DNA from: an uncultured Roseivirga sp.
GTDB taxonomy: Bacteria > Bacteroidota > Bacteroidia > Cytophagales > Cyclobacteriaceae
Reading direction: 5' to 3'
Assembly (NCBI GenBank): GCA_947493005.1
Contig: CANLOY010000008.1
Location: 62,001-126,000, forward strand
DNA length: 64,000 bases
Positions 27,286-36,844 of the stretch are shown one piece after another. The notes under the pieces are model-generated. The model saw only the letters and a list, made by a program, of their open reading frames with translations. It was not told where the DNA came from and made no database searches. The first letter of the stretch is position 1. The number at the start of each line of letters is the position of its first letter. The translations under genes were made by a program, and so were the position numbers.

Positions 27286-28320
27286 TTATTTAGAAACTAC
27301 GCTCAGTTCGTGCTTCATCATAATCTCTACCAATTCCTCAAACTTAACTTTTGGTTCCCAATTCAAAAGCTCCTTTGCCTTTGAACTATCACCCACGAGC
27401 AAGTCTACTTCTGTTGGTCTAAAATACCATGGATCAATACCTACGATCATTTTTCCTGTTTTCTTGTCAAAACCTTTTTCTTCTACTCCTTCGCCTTCCC
27501 AAATTACTTCAATTCCAGCATGGCGAAATGAAAGCTCGACAAACTCTCTTACAGAATGGGTTTCTCCTGTTGCAATTACAAAATCATCTGCTTCATTATG
27601 TTGTAGGATATGCCACATTGATTCAACATAATCTCTAGCATAGCCCCAATCTCTCTTCGCATCTAGATTACCTAAGTAAAGATTTTCTCGTAACCCATGT
27701 TTAATTTGAGCAGCTGCGATTGCAATCTTTTTAGTTACAAAGCTGTCACCTCTTCGTGGGGATTCATGATTGAATAATATACCATTACTAGCAAAAATAT
27801 TATAGGCCTCTCTATAGTTTACCGTTAACCAATAGGCATACAACTTTGCTACACCGTAAGGGCTTCTTGGGTAAAAAGGAGTGTCTTCTTTTTGAGGGAC
27901 TGCTTGAACCTTTCCATACAACTCACTAGTAGATGCCTGATAGACTTTTGTCTTTTCGGAAAGCCCCAGTATACGAATTGCTTCTAATACCCTCATAGTT
28001 CCTAGTGCATCTGCATTTGCAGTGTATTCTGGAATTTCAAAGCTTACCCTTACATGGCTTTGTGCTGCCAGGTTATAAATCTCATCCGGCTCAATCTGCT
28101 GAATAAGCCTGGTAACATTCATTGAATCCGTAATATCTCCATAGTGAACTTTGAAGTTGGATTTTGTATGTGGATCTATATACAAGTGGTCAATTCTGAG
28201 CTTTTGCTCTAAACTTGACCTTCTAACAAGCCCATGAACTTCATATCCTTTCTTAAGTAAAAACTCAGCCAGATATGATCCGTCTTGTCCTGTAATACCG
28301 GTAATAAGTGCTTTCTTCAT
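27286..28320 (-). CDS. gmd: GDP-mannose 4,6-dehydratase
   Basis: The 344-residue protein carries strong Gmd marks: [33 protein letters not shown], the catalytic threonine/glutamate in [20 protein letters not shown] (YxxxK), [10 protein letters not shown], and [13 protein letters not shown] near the end. It converts GDP-D-mannose to GDP-4-keto-6-deoxymannose. The next gene downstream in function, a perosamine synthase type aminotransferase, abuts it directly upstream in the operon. No GDP-fucose synthase (fcl) is present, so the product is more likely aminated than reduced. This is one of the safest calls in the cluster. Confidence 0.95.
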   Translation of the reverse strand: MKKALITGITGQDGSYLAEFLLKKGYEVHGLVRRSSLEQKLRIDHLYIDPHTKSNFKVHYGDITDSMNVTRLIQQIEPDEIYNLAAQSHVRVSFEIPEYTANADALGTMRVLEAIRILGLSEKTKVYQASTSELYGKVQAVPQKEDTPFYPRSPYGVAKLYAYWLTVNYREAYNIFASNGILFNHESPRRGDSFVTKKIAIAAAQIKHGLRENLYLGNLDAKRDWGYARDYVESMWHILQHNEADDFVIATGETHSVREFVELSFRHAGIEVIWEGEGVEEKGFDKKTGKMIVGIDPWYFRPTEVDLLVGDSSKAKELLNWEPKVKFEELVEIMMKHELSVVSK

Positions 28321-29409
28321 TTAATCTTTATTCAAGTAATCAATAATGCATTGACTAATGTAGTCTATTTGCTCATTTGTTAACTGTGGATAACTTGGCA
28401 CACTAATTCCTCTGTTTGAAATGTCCTTTGACACTTCAAAATTTCCTGACTCAAAGTATGGTAATTCATCCATAGAAGTGAAAAATGGTCTCGTTTCAAT
28501 GCCCCTTGCTTTCATAAACTCTTCGAGAGTATTTCTATTAATATGCTTTGGCAGACAAAAGGAAACCAACCAATAAGAGGATTCGATTTCTGGATGTACA
28601 CTCTGAAAATATACTTTATCTTTCAAATTGGATTTGTAGCGGTTATATATTTCTCTTTTTCTATCTAATGTGGTTTCAAGTCTCTCCAACTGAGCTAGAC
28701 CAATGGCAGCTTGAATGTTTGTCATTCGATAATTATACCCAAGAACGTCATGAAAATATCTTTGAGAAACAGAGTTCCCTTGATTCTTAAGCTGCCTGGC
28801 TCTAGTTGCTTGTTTATCATCGTTTGTTAGTAGCGCCCCTCCTTCGCCAGTCGTTACTGTTTTATTACCGAAAAAAGAAAAGGTAGAAAAATGTCCAAAA
28901 GTGCCAGATCTCTTTTCTTTGTAGCTTGCTCCAATTGATTCAGCTGAATCAGCAATAATATGTATATCATGCCTTTTCGCTATCTCATTTAGAGTATCAT
29001 AATTAGCAGGATGTCCATAAATATCTACGGCTATTATGGCTTTGGTTTTATTAGTTATCTTTTTTTCAACCTCTGAAACAGAAATATTCCAGTCTTCAGG
29101 AGAAACATCCGCAAATATTGGTTTTGCGCCACAATATGCGACTACATTAGCAGTAGCAACATATGAAAAAGCCGGTACTATAACTTCACTGTTAGCATCC
29201 ACTCCCAAAAGAATACAAGCAATATGTAATGGATGTGTGCCATTATGCATACTTATTGAATGCTTAGCTCCAGATATCTCACAAAGTTTTTCTTCAAAAA
29301 GATCAACATACTTTCCTCTTGAAGAAATCCAAGTAGAATCCAGGCAGTCGACCACTAACTCTTTCTCTCTACTTCCTATGTAAGGCTTATATATAGGATA
29401 TTTAATCAT
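28321..29409 (-). CDS. per: GDP-perosamine synthase-type aminotransferase (DegT/DnrJ/EryC1/StrS)
   Basis: The 362-residue sugar aminotransferase starts IYKPYIGSREKELV with a CLDSTWISSRGKYV segment. It has AESIGASYK and the PLP lysine in FSFFGNKTVTTGEGGA, then GYNYRMTNIQAAIGLAQLE and a late ETRPFF. These match enteric perosamine synthase (Per/RfbE) closely from memory of that family. With Gmd next door, the natural reaction is GDP-4-keto-6-deoxymannose plus glutamate to GDP-perosamine. A LegC- or PseC-like use on another keto sugar is the main alternative. It overlaps the TIM-barrel gene by four bases. Confidence 0.87.
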   Translation of the reverse strand: MIKYPIYKPYIGSREKELVVDCLDSTWISSRGKYVDLFEEKLCEISGAKHSISMHNGTHPLHIACILLGVDANSEVIVPAFSYVATANVVAYCGAKPIFADVSPEDWNISVSEVEKKITNKTKAIIAVDIYGHPANYDTLNEIAKRHDIHIIADSAESIGASYKEKRSGTFGHFSTFSFFGNKTVTTGEGGALLTNDDKQATRARQLKNQGNSVSQRYFHDVLGYNYRMTNIQAAIGLAQLERLETTLDRKREIYNRYKSNLKDKVYFQSVHPEIESSYWLVSFCLPKHINRNTLEEFMKARGIETRPFFTSMDELPYFESGNFEVSKDISNRGISVPSYPQLTNEQIDYISQCIIDYLNKD

Positions 29410-30254
29410 TTCAATTTGCTAATTAATTGATACGTTCTCTCCAAGTCATCTATACCACTGTAGACCTCAAGAGTTATTGTCTTAGCACTCAAATCCAAAG
29501 TTCTCAGTATATCATACATTTCAGAACCCTCAACTAACCCTTGATTTGTATCTGCCAAACCATCATTATCACTTATATGAATATAATCTGTCTCATTAAT
29601 CAGCTTGAAAACTTCATCTTTAAATGATAAACCAAGCGAATTACATGAAACCTTTAGATGGGCTAAATCCAATAGAAGCTTCAGTCTTGGTATTCGCTCC
29701 TTCAATTCAAAATACTCCTCTGCACAAGTAAGCATGAAAGGGTTTTCTCCATATTCCTGAAAGTTGGCTCCTGAAACAACGTTATTCTCAATATAGAGTG
29801 CTTCTGATTCGATTTTATATAGTTCATTTATGGCATTAACAAACTTATCCTTGCACTCTCCTTTATTGTATAGCTCTCGTTTTTTAATCAGTTTGCCTAA
29901 TTCGTTTGATTGAATTGGTATATAAAATCCAGCATGTACAGCATACTTTCTAAACCTCGCCTTCTTCGTAAATTCAATTGATGACTTAACATGATTAAAT
30001 GATCGGTTAAACGTCTCTTCATTTAATGAGGCCAAGTTAAGTACGAAACTTCGTTCTGGAGGAGGTGAATAATTATGAAGTTGGATATTTGTTGAGAATG
30101 ATTTTTCTAGGTATTCAATTTGCTCAAAAATCTTATGCTCAAAATTAATTCCTCCGGTTAGCTCTATATAGTTATATCCTAAGGATTTGAAGTGATGAAG
30201 GTTTTTGGCTAAGTCTCTTTCAGGTATGCAAGCGGATGAAATATAAATTCTCAA
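29406..30254 (-). CDS. TIM-barrel sugar isomerase/epimerase-like protein (xylose isomerase superfamily)
   Basis: This 282-residue protein starts RIYISSACIPERDLAKNL and has metal-site-like segments of the AP endonuclease 2/xylose isomerase superfamily: YIELTGG, AVHAGFY, LYIENNV, LLLDLAHLKVS, YIHISDNDG and ITLEVYSG. These give His, Glu and Asp residues at the usual strand ends. The start is TTG: a TAG lies two codons upstream and NeuB ends three bases before. It lies between neuB and the perosamine synthase, so it probably isomerises or epimerises a sugar in the nonulosonate branch. The precise reaction is unknown. Confidence 0.7.
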   Translation of the reverse strand: MRIYISSACIPERDLAKNLHHFKSLGYNYIELTGGINFEHKIFEQIEYLEKSFSTNIQLHNYSPPPERSFVLNLASLNEETFNRSFNHVKSSIEFTKKARFRKYAVHAGFYIPIQSNELGKLIKKRELYNKGECKDKFVNAINELYKIESEALYIENNVVSGANFQEYGENPFMLTCAEEYFELKERIPRLKLLLDLAHLKVSCNSLGLSFKDEVFKLINETDYIHISDNDGLADTNQGLVEGSEMYDILRTLDLSAKTITLEVYSGIDDLERTYQLISKLK

Positions 30255-30257
30255 AAC

Positions 30258-31304
30258 CTAAATTTGAATAATATCGTCTATTGAATAGTTTCTAGTCGCT
30301 TTCTTACCAATCAATTGATCAATATAGATAGCTGGAATACCTTGTCCTCCTGCTCTTTTAGTATTTAAATTAGCCTCTGAGAACTCATCTCCTTTTTTGA
30401 TTGTTTTTCTCGCTAAAATAGATTTTTGGAGAGATGCTCTTGTCCCTAATTCGCTCAATGTGGGATATTTGATATCGACACCCATATATGACTCTGCTTC
30501 TCTTATAGCACGTACCAACTCTATCAATTCATTCGGTTCAAGGGATGCTTTATGGTCAGGACCAGGCAAGTTCTTATCAAGAGTAAAGTGCTTTTCTATA
30601 ACCTTTGCTCCCAGTCCCACAGCGTAAGGAGATGCTCCCAGACCTTCAGTATGATCACTGAATCCTGTAATGATCTCAAACTCCCTTTGGAAAGTTCTGA
30701 TAATATTCAGATTAACTTCATCCGGTGGAGTTGGGTAATTTGATGTACAATGTAGGAGAATAATATCTTGATTTATAGATTTCAAATCTTCAACTACAAG
30801 CTGAATTTCAGACATATAAGTCATCCCTGTGGAGAGGATCAAAGGCTTATTCTTTCTCGCAATTTTGCGCAAGAATGACAAATTAGTAGTATCAGTAGAG
30901 GCTACCTTATAAACTTCTAAATTGCATATATCCAGTTCATCTAGACTCACTTCATCAAAAGGTGTTGTAAGGAAAACAAGACCTTTTGACTCTGCAAATT
31001 CTTTTAGTGCTATCATACTCTCAGCTGGTACTTCTAGCTTCTTTAGCATATCAAACTGAGACCCGACTTGTTTTAAATTTGCTTTTTGATATTCTGCCAT
31101 ACCGACATTTGACAGAATCAATTCTTTTGTGACAAAGGACTGAAACTTAATAGCGTCAACTCCACAATCTGCAGCAACTTCTATCATCTCCTTAGCTCTT
31201 TGTAAATCACCATTATGATTTACACCAGCTTCAGCAATAATAAAGCAGGGATCGTAGTTACTTATTCTTCTGTCCCCTATGTTTATTATTTGGTTAAAAC
31301 TCAT
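30258..31304 (-). CDS. neuB: Nonulosonic acid synthase, NeuB family
   Basis: The 348-residue protein has the NeuB catalytic TIM barrel (FIIAEAGVNHNGDL, DAIKFQSF, LSTGMT, HCTSNYPTPPDEVNL, GFSDHTEG, EKHFTLDKNLPGPDHKASL). A C-terminal SAF/antifreeze-like domain starts at about residue 285 (LARKTIKKGDEF). It condenses phosphoenolpyruvate with a six-carbon N-acyl sugar to give a nine-carbon acid. Length and domains fit NeuB, LegI and PseI equally. The usual partner that makes the six-carbon substrate (NeuC, LegG or PseG) is absent from the cluster, which is unusual. Confidence 0.93.
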   Translation of the reverse strand: MSFNQIINIGDRRISNYDPCFIIAEAGVNHNGDLQRAKEMIEVAADCGVDAIKFQSFVTKELILSNVGMAEYQKANLKQVGSQFDMLKKLEVPAESMIALKEFAESKGLVFLTTPFDEVSLDELDICNLEVYKVASTDTTNLSFLRKIARKNKPLILSTGMTYMSEIQLVVEDLKSINQDIILLHCTSNYPTPPDEVNLNIIRTFQREFEIITGFSDHTEGLGASPYAVGLGAKVIEKHFTLDKNLPGPDHKASLEPNELIELVRAIREAESYMGVDIKYPTLSELGTRASLQKSILARKTIKKGDEFSEANLNTKRAGGQGIPAIYIDQLIGKKATRNYSIDDIIQI

Positions 31305-31345
31305 TGGAATCTTCTATCTAATGTTGTGAAGTTTTAAAACCACTT

Positions 31346-32419
31346 CTAATCTTGACTATTTAGTAATACGGGTATTAAAATATGCTTAGCAATGAGAAAC
31401 CCTGAAGACAGAAAAAGTCCAGTCATAAAGTATAATAACAAAATCACCTTTTTGCTAGTTGATGCTTTTATCACAGGTATTTGCGTCTTCCCTAACGGCT
31501 TAAGGTTTGTTTGTTTGGAAGCCAAGTCAATCTCAAGTTCTTGTAAATTCTTCTGTAGTCCAGAATAAAGGTTGAATGCTAAATCTCTTTTCGCCTGAAG
31601 TTCATCCTCTTTGGATCTTGCGCGATTTGTTGATAATGATATATTTCTATCGCGGAAATCAGATAAATTAAGCTCAGCCAGATCATATGCATCTCCCCTT
31701 ATTTTAATCTGGCTCTTAATAAATTTATACCTTTTTTGTTGCTCCTCATATTCGAAGTTTTCTATGTAACTATCCAGATAATCAGATGCAAACTCTATAG
31801 CTTGTGCTGCTAGAAAAGGGTCTTGATGCTTAAAACTTAAACTTAAAGTAGATTTTATTTTATCATAGCTAACAACCAAACGATTGGTAAGCTCATTATA
31901 CATCATATAATCTTTCAAGCTTAAATAAAAGAAACTTGAATCATTATCTGATAATACAACCTTTCCCTCTCCCTCTTTGCTAGATGAAGAAAAAAGGGAT
32001 AGTACAGCTCCTGGTATGGACATTAATTTTCCAAAAGCACCTGATTTCATATGATCTCTTTGATAATCAAACAATGTAATTGAATCATTAAGGTTGATCG
32101 AATAAAATCTATTCTGAACAAGTTGGTGAATGAAAAAACTACTACCTAGGATATCTTGATAGGCCAAAGGGTTTATTTCTTGCCCTCCATATCCACCCAA
32201 ATCAAGCCCCGCCAGGTTAGCTATACCTCCTAAGCTTGAAAAGTTAGGAGCACCACCAGAATTCATTGAAACTAATGCATTTGATGCCCTCCATTCTGGT
32301 GGGCTGGTGAAAGCTACCATAAGACCTATTGCTGTTGATATAATGGTGGAAATAATTATTACTCTCCTTCTATCTTTTAGCAGATGGACAATCGCAGAGA
32401 TTTCAATAATGTTCTTCAA
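31346..32419 (-). CDS. wzz: Chain-length determinant, Wzz family
   Basis: The 357-residue protein has a short cytoplasmic start, a membrane segment near residues 19-36, a long periplasmic part with coiled-coil helices (about 215-300), and a second membrane segment near 328-348. The C-terminal PLGKTQIPVIKA is a variant of the Pro-rich Wzz motif. There is no cytoplasmic tyrosine kinase domain, so it is Wzz-like rather than a full Wzc. It likely sets polymer length with Wzy. The start codon is TTG, since a TAA lies three codons upstream and no ATG fits. Confidence 0.85.
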   Translation of the reverse strand: MKNIIEISAIVHLLKDRRRVIIISTIISTAIGLMVAFTSPPEWRASNALVSMNSGGAPNFSSLGGIANLAGLDLGGYGGQEINPLAYQDILGSSFFIHQLVQNRFYSINLNDSITLFDYQRDHMKSGAFGKLMSIPGAVLSLFSSSSKEGEGKVVLSDNDSSFFYLSLKDYMMYNELTNRLVVSYDKIKSTLSLSFKHQDPFLAAQAIEFASDYLDSYIENFEYEEQQKRYKFIKSQIKIRGDAYDLAELNLSDFRDRNISLSTNRARSKEDELQAKRDLAFNLYSGLQKNLQELEIDLASKQTNLKPLGKTQIPVIKASTSKKVILLLYFMTGLFLSSGFLIAKHILIPVLLNSQD

Positions 32420-32464
32420 AACAATTTATATTTCTGTTCGCTTTTAATTGCACACAACAAGATG

Positions 32465-33436
32465 TTACCTAGTACTAAAAGGATGGTTCATAACTGTCTC
32501 TTTTGCCAAAGGATGGTAATCATTTGTTAAACCGATTGGTCTAGCATGCCTTATATCATGAACTATACTAATCGCCTGTCGGGTCTCTTCAATCCCATAA
32601 CCTGTACCATTCATAATATTTTCATAAGAAGCAGTATGTAAGTCTGTAAACCCTCCACTAAACTCTAATTCCTCATTTTCAACAGTGATCGACCTGTAAG
32701 TTCGCTGTCCTTTTTCTTTTGCCTCATTTGGAAGCAAGTCCTCATTTATGGATAAAAACCATCGTACATTTGCTCTTTCTAATTCTAACATTCCAGCTGC
32801 CCTATCATGTTCATGAATATGTACTTTATTCGATTTAACACCTCCAAAAATCCAACTTAACATGTCATAAAAATGAACACCAATATTAGTGGCAATACCT
32901 CCTGATTTCTGTGCATCACCCTTCCATGAAGTATAGTACCAATGTCCTCGAGAAGTTAAATAAGTTAAATCGATATCATAGATTTTACCTTTTGGCCCTT
33001 CTTCAATTTTTTTCTTAAGTGCAATAATACTAGGGTGAACCCTCAATTGTAGGATATTCCAAATTCTCTGGCCAGTATTTTCTTCAATCTTACTTAAAGC
33101 ATCAATATTCCATGGGTTCAAAACCAATGGCTTCTCACAAATAGCATCAGAACCAACTCGAAGTGCCATTCTGATATGTGCATCATGCAAGTAATTAGGA
33201 GTACAAATGCTCGTATAATCTAGTTGAATACCCTTTTCATATTTAAGTTTTTCTAAATGCCGGTCAAATCTCTCAAACTCTACAAAGAAGTCAGCATTCG
33301 GAAAATAAGAATCCATTATTCCTACACTATCAAATTTGTCTAGGGCCGCTATAAGATTACCATTGGTATCTTTAATGGCTTTCAAATGTCTCGGGGCTAT
33401 GTACCCCGCAGCACCAATCAATGCGAAATGCTTCAT
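32465..33436 (-). CDS. wbpB: UDP-N-acetylglucosaminuronate 3-dehydrogenase, WbpB/WlbA (Gfo/Idh/MocA family)
   Basis: The 323-residue protein starts [21 protein letters not shown], the hallmark of WbpB/WlbA, with a catalytic-region CEKPLV and the NILQLRVHP segment. WbpB oxidises C3 of UDP-GlcNAc uronate so that WbpE can aminate it. Its start overlaps the WbpD gene stop by four bases (ATGA), so these two pathway steps are co-translated. WbpE and the 6-dehydrogenase are encoded about 5-8 kb away in the next operon. The match to the Pseudomonas enzyme is strong along most of its length. Confidence 0.92.
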   Translation of the reverse strand: MKHFALIGAAGYIAPRHLKAIKDTNGNLIAALDKFDSVGIMDSYFPNADFFVEFERFDRHLEKLKYEKGIQLDYTSICTPNYLHDAHIRMALRVGSDAICEKPLVLNPWNIDALSKIEENTGQRIWNILQLRVHPSIIALKKKIEEGPKGKIYDIDLTYLTSRGHWYYTSWKGDAQKSGGIATNIGVHFYDMLSWIFGGVKSNKVHIHEHDRAAGMLELERANVRWFLSINEDLLPNEAKEKGQRTYRSITVENEELEFSGGFTDLHTASYENIMNGTGYGIEETRQAISIVHDIRHARPIGLTNDYHPLAKETVMNHPFSTR

Positions 33437-34026
33437 GAAATTTTTGTTACGATATTATCTTCTATTTGGTATTTATTTCCAGATTCAATACATACAGCAA
33501 TGTTCTCCTCATTGAATTTTAATCTGTGCCCATACTCGCTCATCCAACCAACTTGCCTGCCAGGATTACCCACAATAAGTGCATATGCAGGAACTTCTTT
33601 AGTGACGACTGTTCCGGCACCTATAAAAGCAAACTCTCCAATATTATGTCCACAAACAATAGTGGCATTTGCACCAATAGATGCTCCTTTTCTAACTATA
33701 GTCTCGGAATATTGCCCTCTTCTATTAACCGCACTTCTGGGGTTAATAACATTCGTAAAAACCATTGATGGGCCTAAAAACACATCATCTTCACATTTAA
33801 CTCCTGTATAGATGCTCACATTGTTCTGGATTTTAACATTATTTCCCAAGACAACTTCAGGACTTACAACCACGTTTTGGCCAATATTACAATTTTGACC
33901 TATTGAGCAATCAGGCATGATATGCGAAAAATGCCAAATTTTAGTTCCTTCTCCAATTGAACACCCTTCATCTACAATGGCGCTCGAATGTTTAAAATAA
34001 TTTATATCAGCTTGCTTCGAAATCAT
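33433..34026 (-). CDS. wbpD: N-acetyltransferase WbpD/WlbB (hexapeptide repeat)
   Basis: The 197-residue left-handed beta-helix protein has [36 protein letters not shown] and [16 protein letters not shown], all typical of WbpD/WlbB. It acetylates the 3-amino group of UDP-2-acetamido-3-amino-glucuronate using acetyl-CoA. Linked by overlap to WbpB. Together with WbpE and the dehydrogenase of the neighbouring operon the route to UDP-2,3-diacetamido-glucuronate is complete; the 2-epimerase WbpI that would give the manno form is not seen. Confidence 0.92.
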   Translation of the reverse strand: MISKQADINYFKHSSAIVDEGCSIGEGTKIWHFSHIMPDCSIGQNCNIGQNVVVSPEVVLGNNVKIQNNVSIYTGVKCEDDVFLGPSMVFTNVINPRSAVNRRGQYSETIVRKGASIGANATIVCGHNIGEFAFIGAGTVVTKEVPAYALIVGNPGRQVGWMSEYGHRLKFNEENIAVCIESGNKYQIEDNIVTKIS

Positions 34027-34072
34027 ATACTACTCTTTTAATATCCCTAATGGAGATACGAACTCATTGTCT

Positions 34073-36760
34073 TTAGTTACCAACTATCCTATCAACTAAA
34101 AATACCAGAGTTGCCAAACTTGAAGTGATTGCCAGCACTTCTTGAATTGATGTTTTTGACTTTTTTGGTCTCCTACTTACAAAAATTGTCGAACCGGGTT
34201 CGATTTTAGGGTATTTTTTAAACCACAAAAATTTTCTCACCCCTTTGCGTTCCCCGTTTGGGTATTGAACATAACTACGCCCTTTTTTTGCTGTTGCTTG
34301 AAAACCTCCCGATTGATGTATGTAATCTTTAAAACCAAATGATTCATCATATCGAATATTAAGTGGTGAAGTTACTTCACCAGCAACTCTTACAGTTTCT
34401 AGTTTTCCAGGGATAGATATTACATCTCCTGGCCTTACTATAAAATCGTACTTGGAACCAGGTTCTTTCAAAATTTCATTCAAATCAAGCGCCACTGGTT
34501 CCTCTTCTAAAATTACGACATCTTTGATCAAGGAGTCTTGCCTAGAAATATCCTCAATCAAGTCCTTTTTAAATTTACTCCCTTTTAAATCATCTTGCTC
34601 ATTACCATAAGAGCGGTTTTCGATCTTATCCAATCGCTCAATCAACCTAACTTGACTAATATTCTTAAGTTCAGACTCATCGCTAAGAACTTTTTTCCTT
34701 AACTGCTGCAGATATTCCTGACTTATTTCATCATTAGATTTTAAATCCGAAAACTCTGTTTTCCTTATTAAAATGGCACCTTTAGGGTACGCATATGGAG
34801 AAAGTCCCTTAGCTCTGAGAAGTATGTCAGAAACACGCTCATCTTTTCGACTAATAGTATAAACACCGGGAGCAAGAACTTCTCCTTCCACGGTAACTTG
34901 TTCTTGAATTGTATAACCAGGAGATTTTCTAATATAAACCTGATCAAAAGGTTCCAAGACTAGAGATCTATCCTCACTATTTAAAGATAAATTTTCATCA
35001 ATAGCCAAAGTCAAGATCTCTGCGGTCGAGTTAGTACTGCTATTCTTATTCCTTCTGGATATTTCAATTAATGATCCAGAAGCAGATTCTTTTAAACCTC
35101 CGGAAAGTACTATTAAATCTTGAACAGTCATTTGGTTAAAAAATGGATACACTCCATTCTCTAACACTTCTCCTGTAATTTGAACATGATACTCTTCTCT
35201 GATATCATAAATTGAAGTTATTTTGACCACATCTTCTCTCAACAATGAAATATCTGTGATACTCCCGTCCATAAGGTTATCTAGATCAATAGGGATTGTA
35301 GATTGAGAGAAATCTTCATTAGTCCTGTAAATAGTGGCTCTAGTAAGGTATGCATCTCCTCTCAATCCACCTGCTCTTTCAATCAATTGTTTTAATGTTA
35401 AACTTTCAGTCAGTTCATATTCGCCTTCCCTGAAAATTGCGCCATTAATAATAACGCGATTCGAGAATCTATCAAGAATACCACTTACTTCAATGAAGTC
35501 TCCATCTTGTGGAATAAATTTAGAGAACTCATCAGTGTTAACATCAATGATTTCTCTTTCCTTTTCTCCAAACCTCTTAACAGTAATAGTGGATTTAAAA
35601 GCATTACTAGAAAAACCTCCAGCATATTTAAGAAGGGTTTCAAAATTTTGACCATTTTTTAATTCAAATAGCCCTGGTCTCTTAACATTCCCTACTAATT
35701 CTACTCTAGTCTCATAAGGTCGAACAATAATCACGTCACCATTCTTAAGACGCTGATCACCAGAACGAATACCATCAGTAAGAAACGAATAAATGTCTAT
35801 TTCACCTATTAATCTGTTGTTTCTAACGAGTCGAATATTCCTAAATGTGCCATCAACAGTAGGTCCTCCCGCTGCATGCAATGCTGTATAAACTGTTGCC
35901 AATGAAGGAAGCGCGTAAAGGCTTGGTTTAGCAACATCTCCTACCACTTCCACATTTATAGTTCTAATATTACCAAGACTTACCTGATGAAAAATGGTCG
36001 GGGCACTTCCGTCTCTTGGTTTCAAACCACTATTGGTCTGGCTCAATCTATCAATAACCTTATTGGCAGCCTCTTTTATAGATAGGCCATTAACATAAAT
36101 TGGGCTTAAACCTTCTGGGCGAACTGTTCCTTCAGGTGAAACTTCAAGGTTAAAAAACTGTTGAACATCTCCCCACAAATCAACCACAAGTTCATCACCA
36201 GGACCCAATTCATAATCGATTGGAGTAGGAAGTCTAAGGTTTGGCGCGAAAGTCAAACTCCTTTTTTGAAACAAATCAAAACCAAAAATTGATTTTTCTA
36301 AATCAGTCAAATTTGAAGTAACATCCCCAGCAAGAGAACCAAAAACATCATTTTGAGTAAGAACTACAGATGACCTCCTTGTATTAGTCTCTTTAGTTGA
36401 GCTACTAATCTCCTTAGCTCCTCCTTTTAAAGATTCGATTCTTCTTCTTAACTTGGCTATCTCATTTTCAGAAACACCTTGTTGTCTAGCAAGTGTCTCT
36501 AATTCTTGCTGACTAAGTCCACGTTCTTCAGCTTGACGTATGTAGTCCAAGATTTGGCTATCTGATAGCTCATCAACACGTATTATCTTTAGATCAATAC
36601 CACCAACTTGAGCATTTAGAGGTATGTTCTGTAGAGCTAAAAAAGCAACTAAAAGAAATAAAATATTAAATCTCACAACCTTGATTAATACGTTAAACAC
36701 ATTTAACAAAAAACCAGAATAGATTAAATCTGTACTATTGAATCTATGTATTTTTTTCAT
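34073..36760 (-). CDS. wza: Polysaccharide export outer-membrane protein, Wza-like with multiple SLBB domains
   Basis: This 895-residue protein is more than twice the size of E. coli Wza. A signal/anchor region runs to about residue 51. A charged helical part follows, then the polysaccharide-export domain at about 180-250 (DYELGPGDELVVDLWGD). About six SLBB-like repeats come next, each of the form VxGxVxxPGxYxL...GG, near 268, 352, 434, 526, 615 and 790. A hydrophobic stretch at the very end (LAITSSLATLVFLVDRIV) may cross a membrane. Wza forms the outer-membrane channel for capsule. A lipoprotein cysteine is not visible, so the outer-membrane anchor differs from that of E. coli. Confidence 0.9.
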   Translation of the reverse strand: MKKIHRFNSTDLIYSGFLLNVFNVLIKVVRFNILFLLVAFLALQNIPLNAQVGGIDLKIIRVDELSDSQILDYIRQAEERGLSQQELETLARQQGVSENEIAKLRRRIESLKGGAKEISSSTKETNTRRSSVVLTQNDVFGSLAGDVTSNLTDLEKSIFGFDLFQKRSLTFAPNLRLPTPIDYELGPGDELVVDLWGDVQQFFNLEVSPEGTVRPEGLSPIYVNGLSIKEAANKVIDRLSQTNSGLKPRDGSAPTIFHQVSLGNIRTINVEVVGDVAKPSLYALPSLATVYTALHAAGGPTVDGTFRNIRLVRNNRLIGEIDIYSFLTDGIRSGDQRLKNGDVIIVRPYETRVELVGNVKRPGLFELKNGQNFETLLKYAGGFSSNAFKSTITVKRFGEKEREIIDVNTDEFSKFIPQDGDFIEVSGILDRFSNRVIINGAIFREGEYELTESLTLKQLIERAGGLRGDAYLTRATIYRTNEDFSQSTIPIDLDNLMDGSITDISLLREDVVKITSIYDIREEYHVQITGEVLENGVYPFFNQMTVQDLIVLSGGLKESASGSLIEISRRNKNSSTNSTAEILTLAIDENLSLNSEDRSLVLEPFDQVYIRKSPGYTIQEQVTVEGEVLAPGVYTISRKDERVSDILLRAKGLSPYAYPKGAILIRKTEFSDLKSNDEISQEYLQQLRKKVLSDESELKNISQVRLIERLDKIENRSYGNEQDDLKGSKFKKDLIEDISRQDSLIKDVVILEEEPVALDLNEILKEPGSKYDFIVRPGDVISIPGKLETVRVAGEVTSPLNIRYDESFGFKDYIHQSGGFQATAKKGRSYVQYPNGERKGVRKFLWFKKYPKIEPGSTIFVSRRPKKSKTSIQEVLAITSSLATLVFLVDRIVGN

Positions 36761-36844
36761 GTTTGACTACTTCAAATAGAGGAGGGTTCGAACAATCGCG
36801 ACAAATATAGGAGTTTCGAACAACCTTTAGACCTTACACACTGT

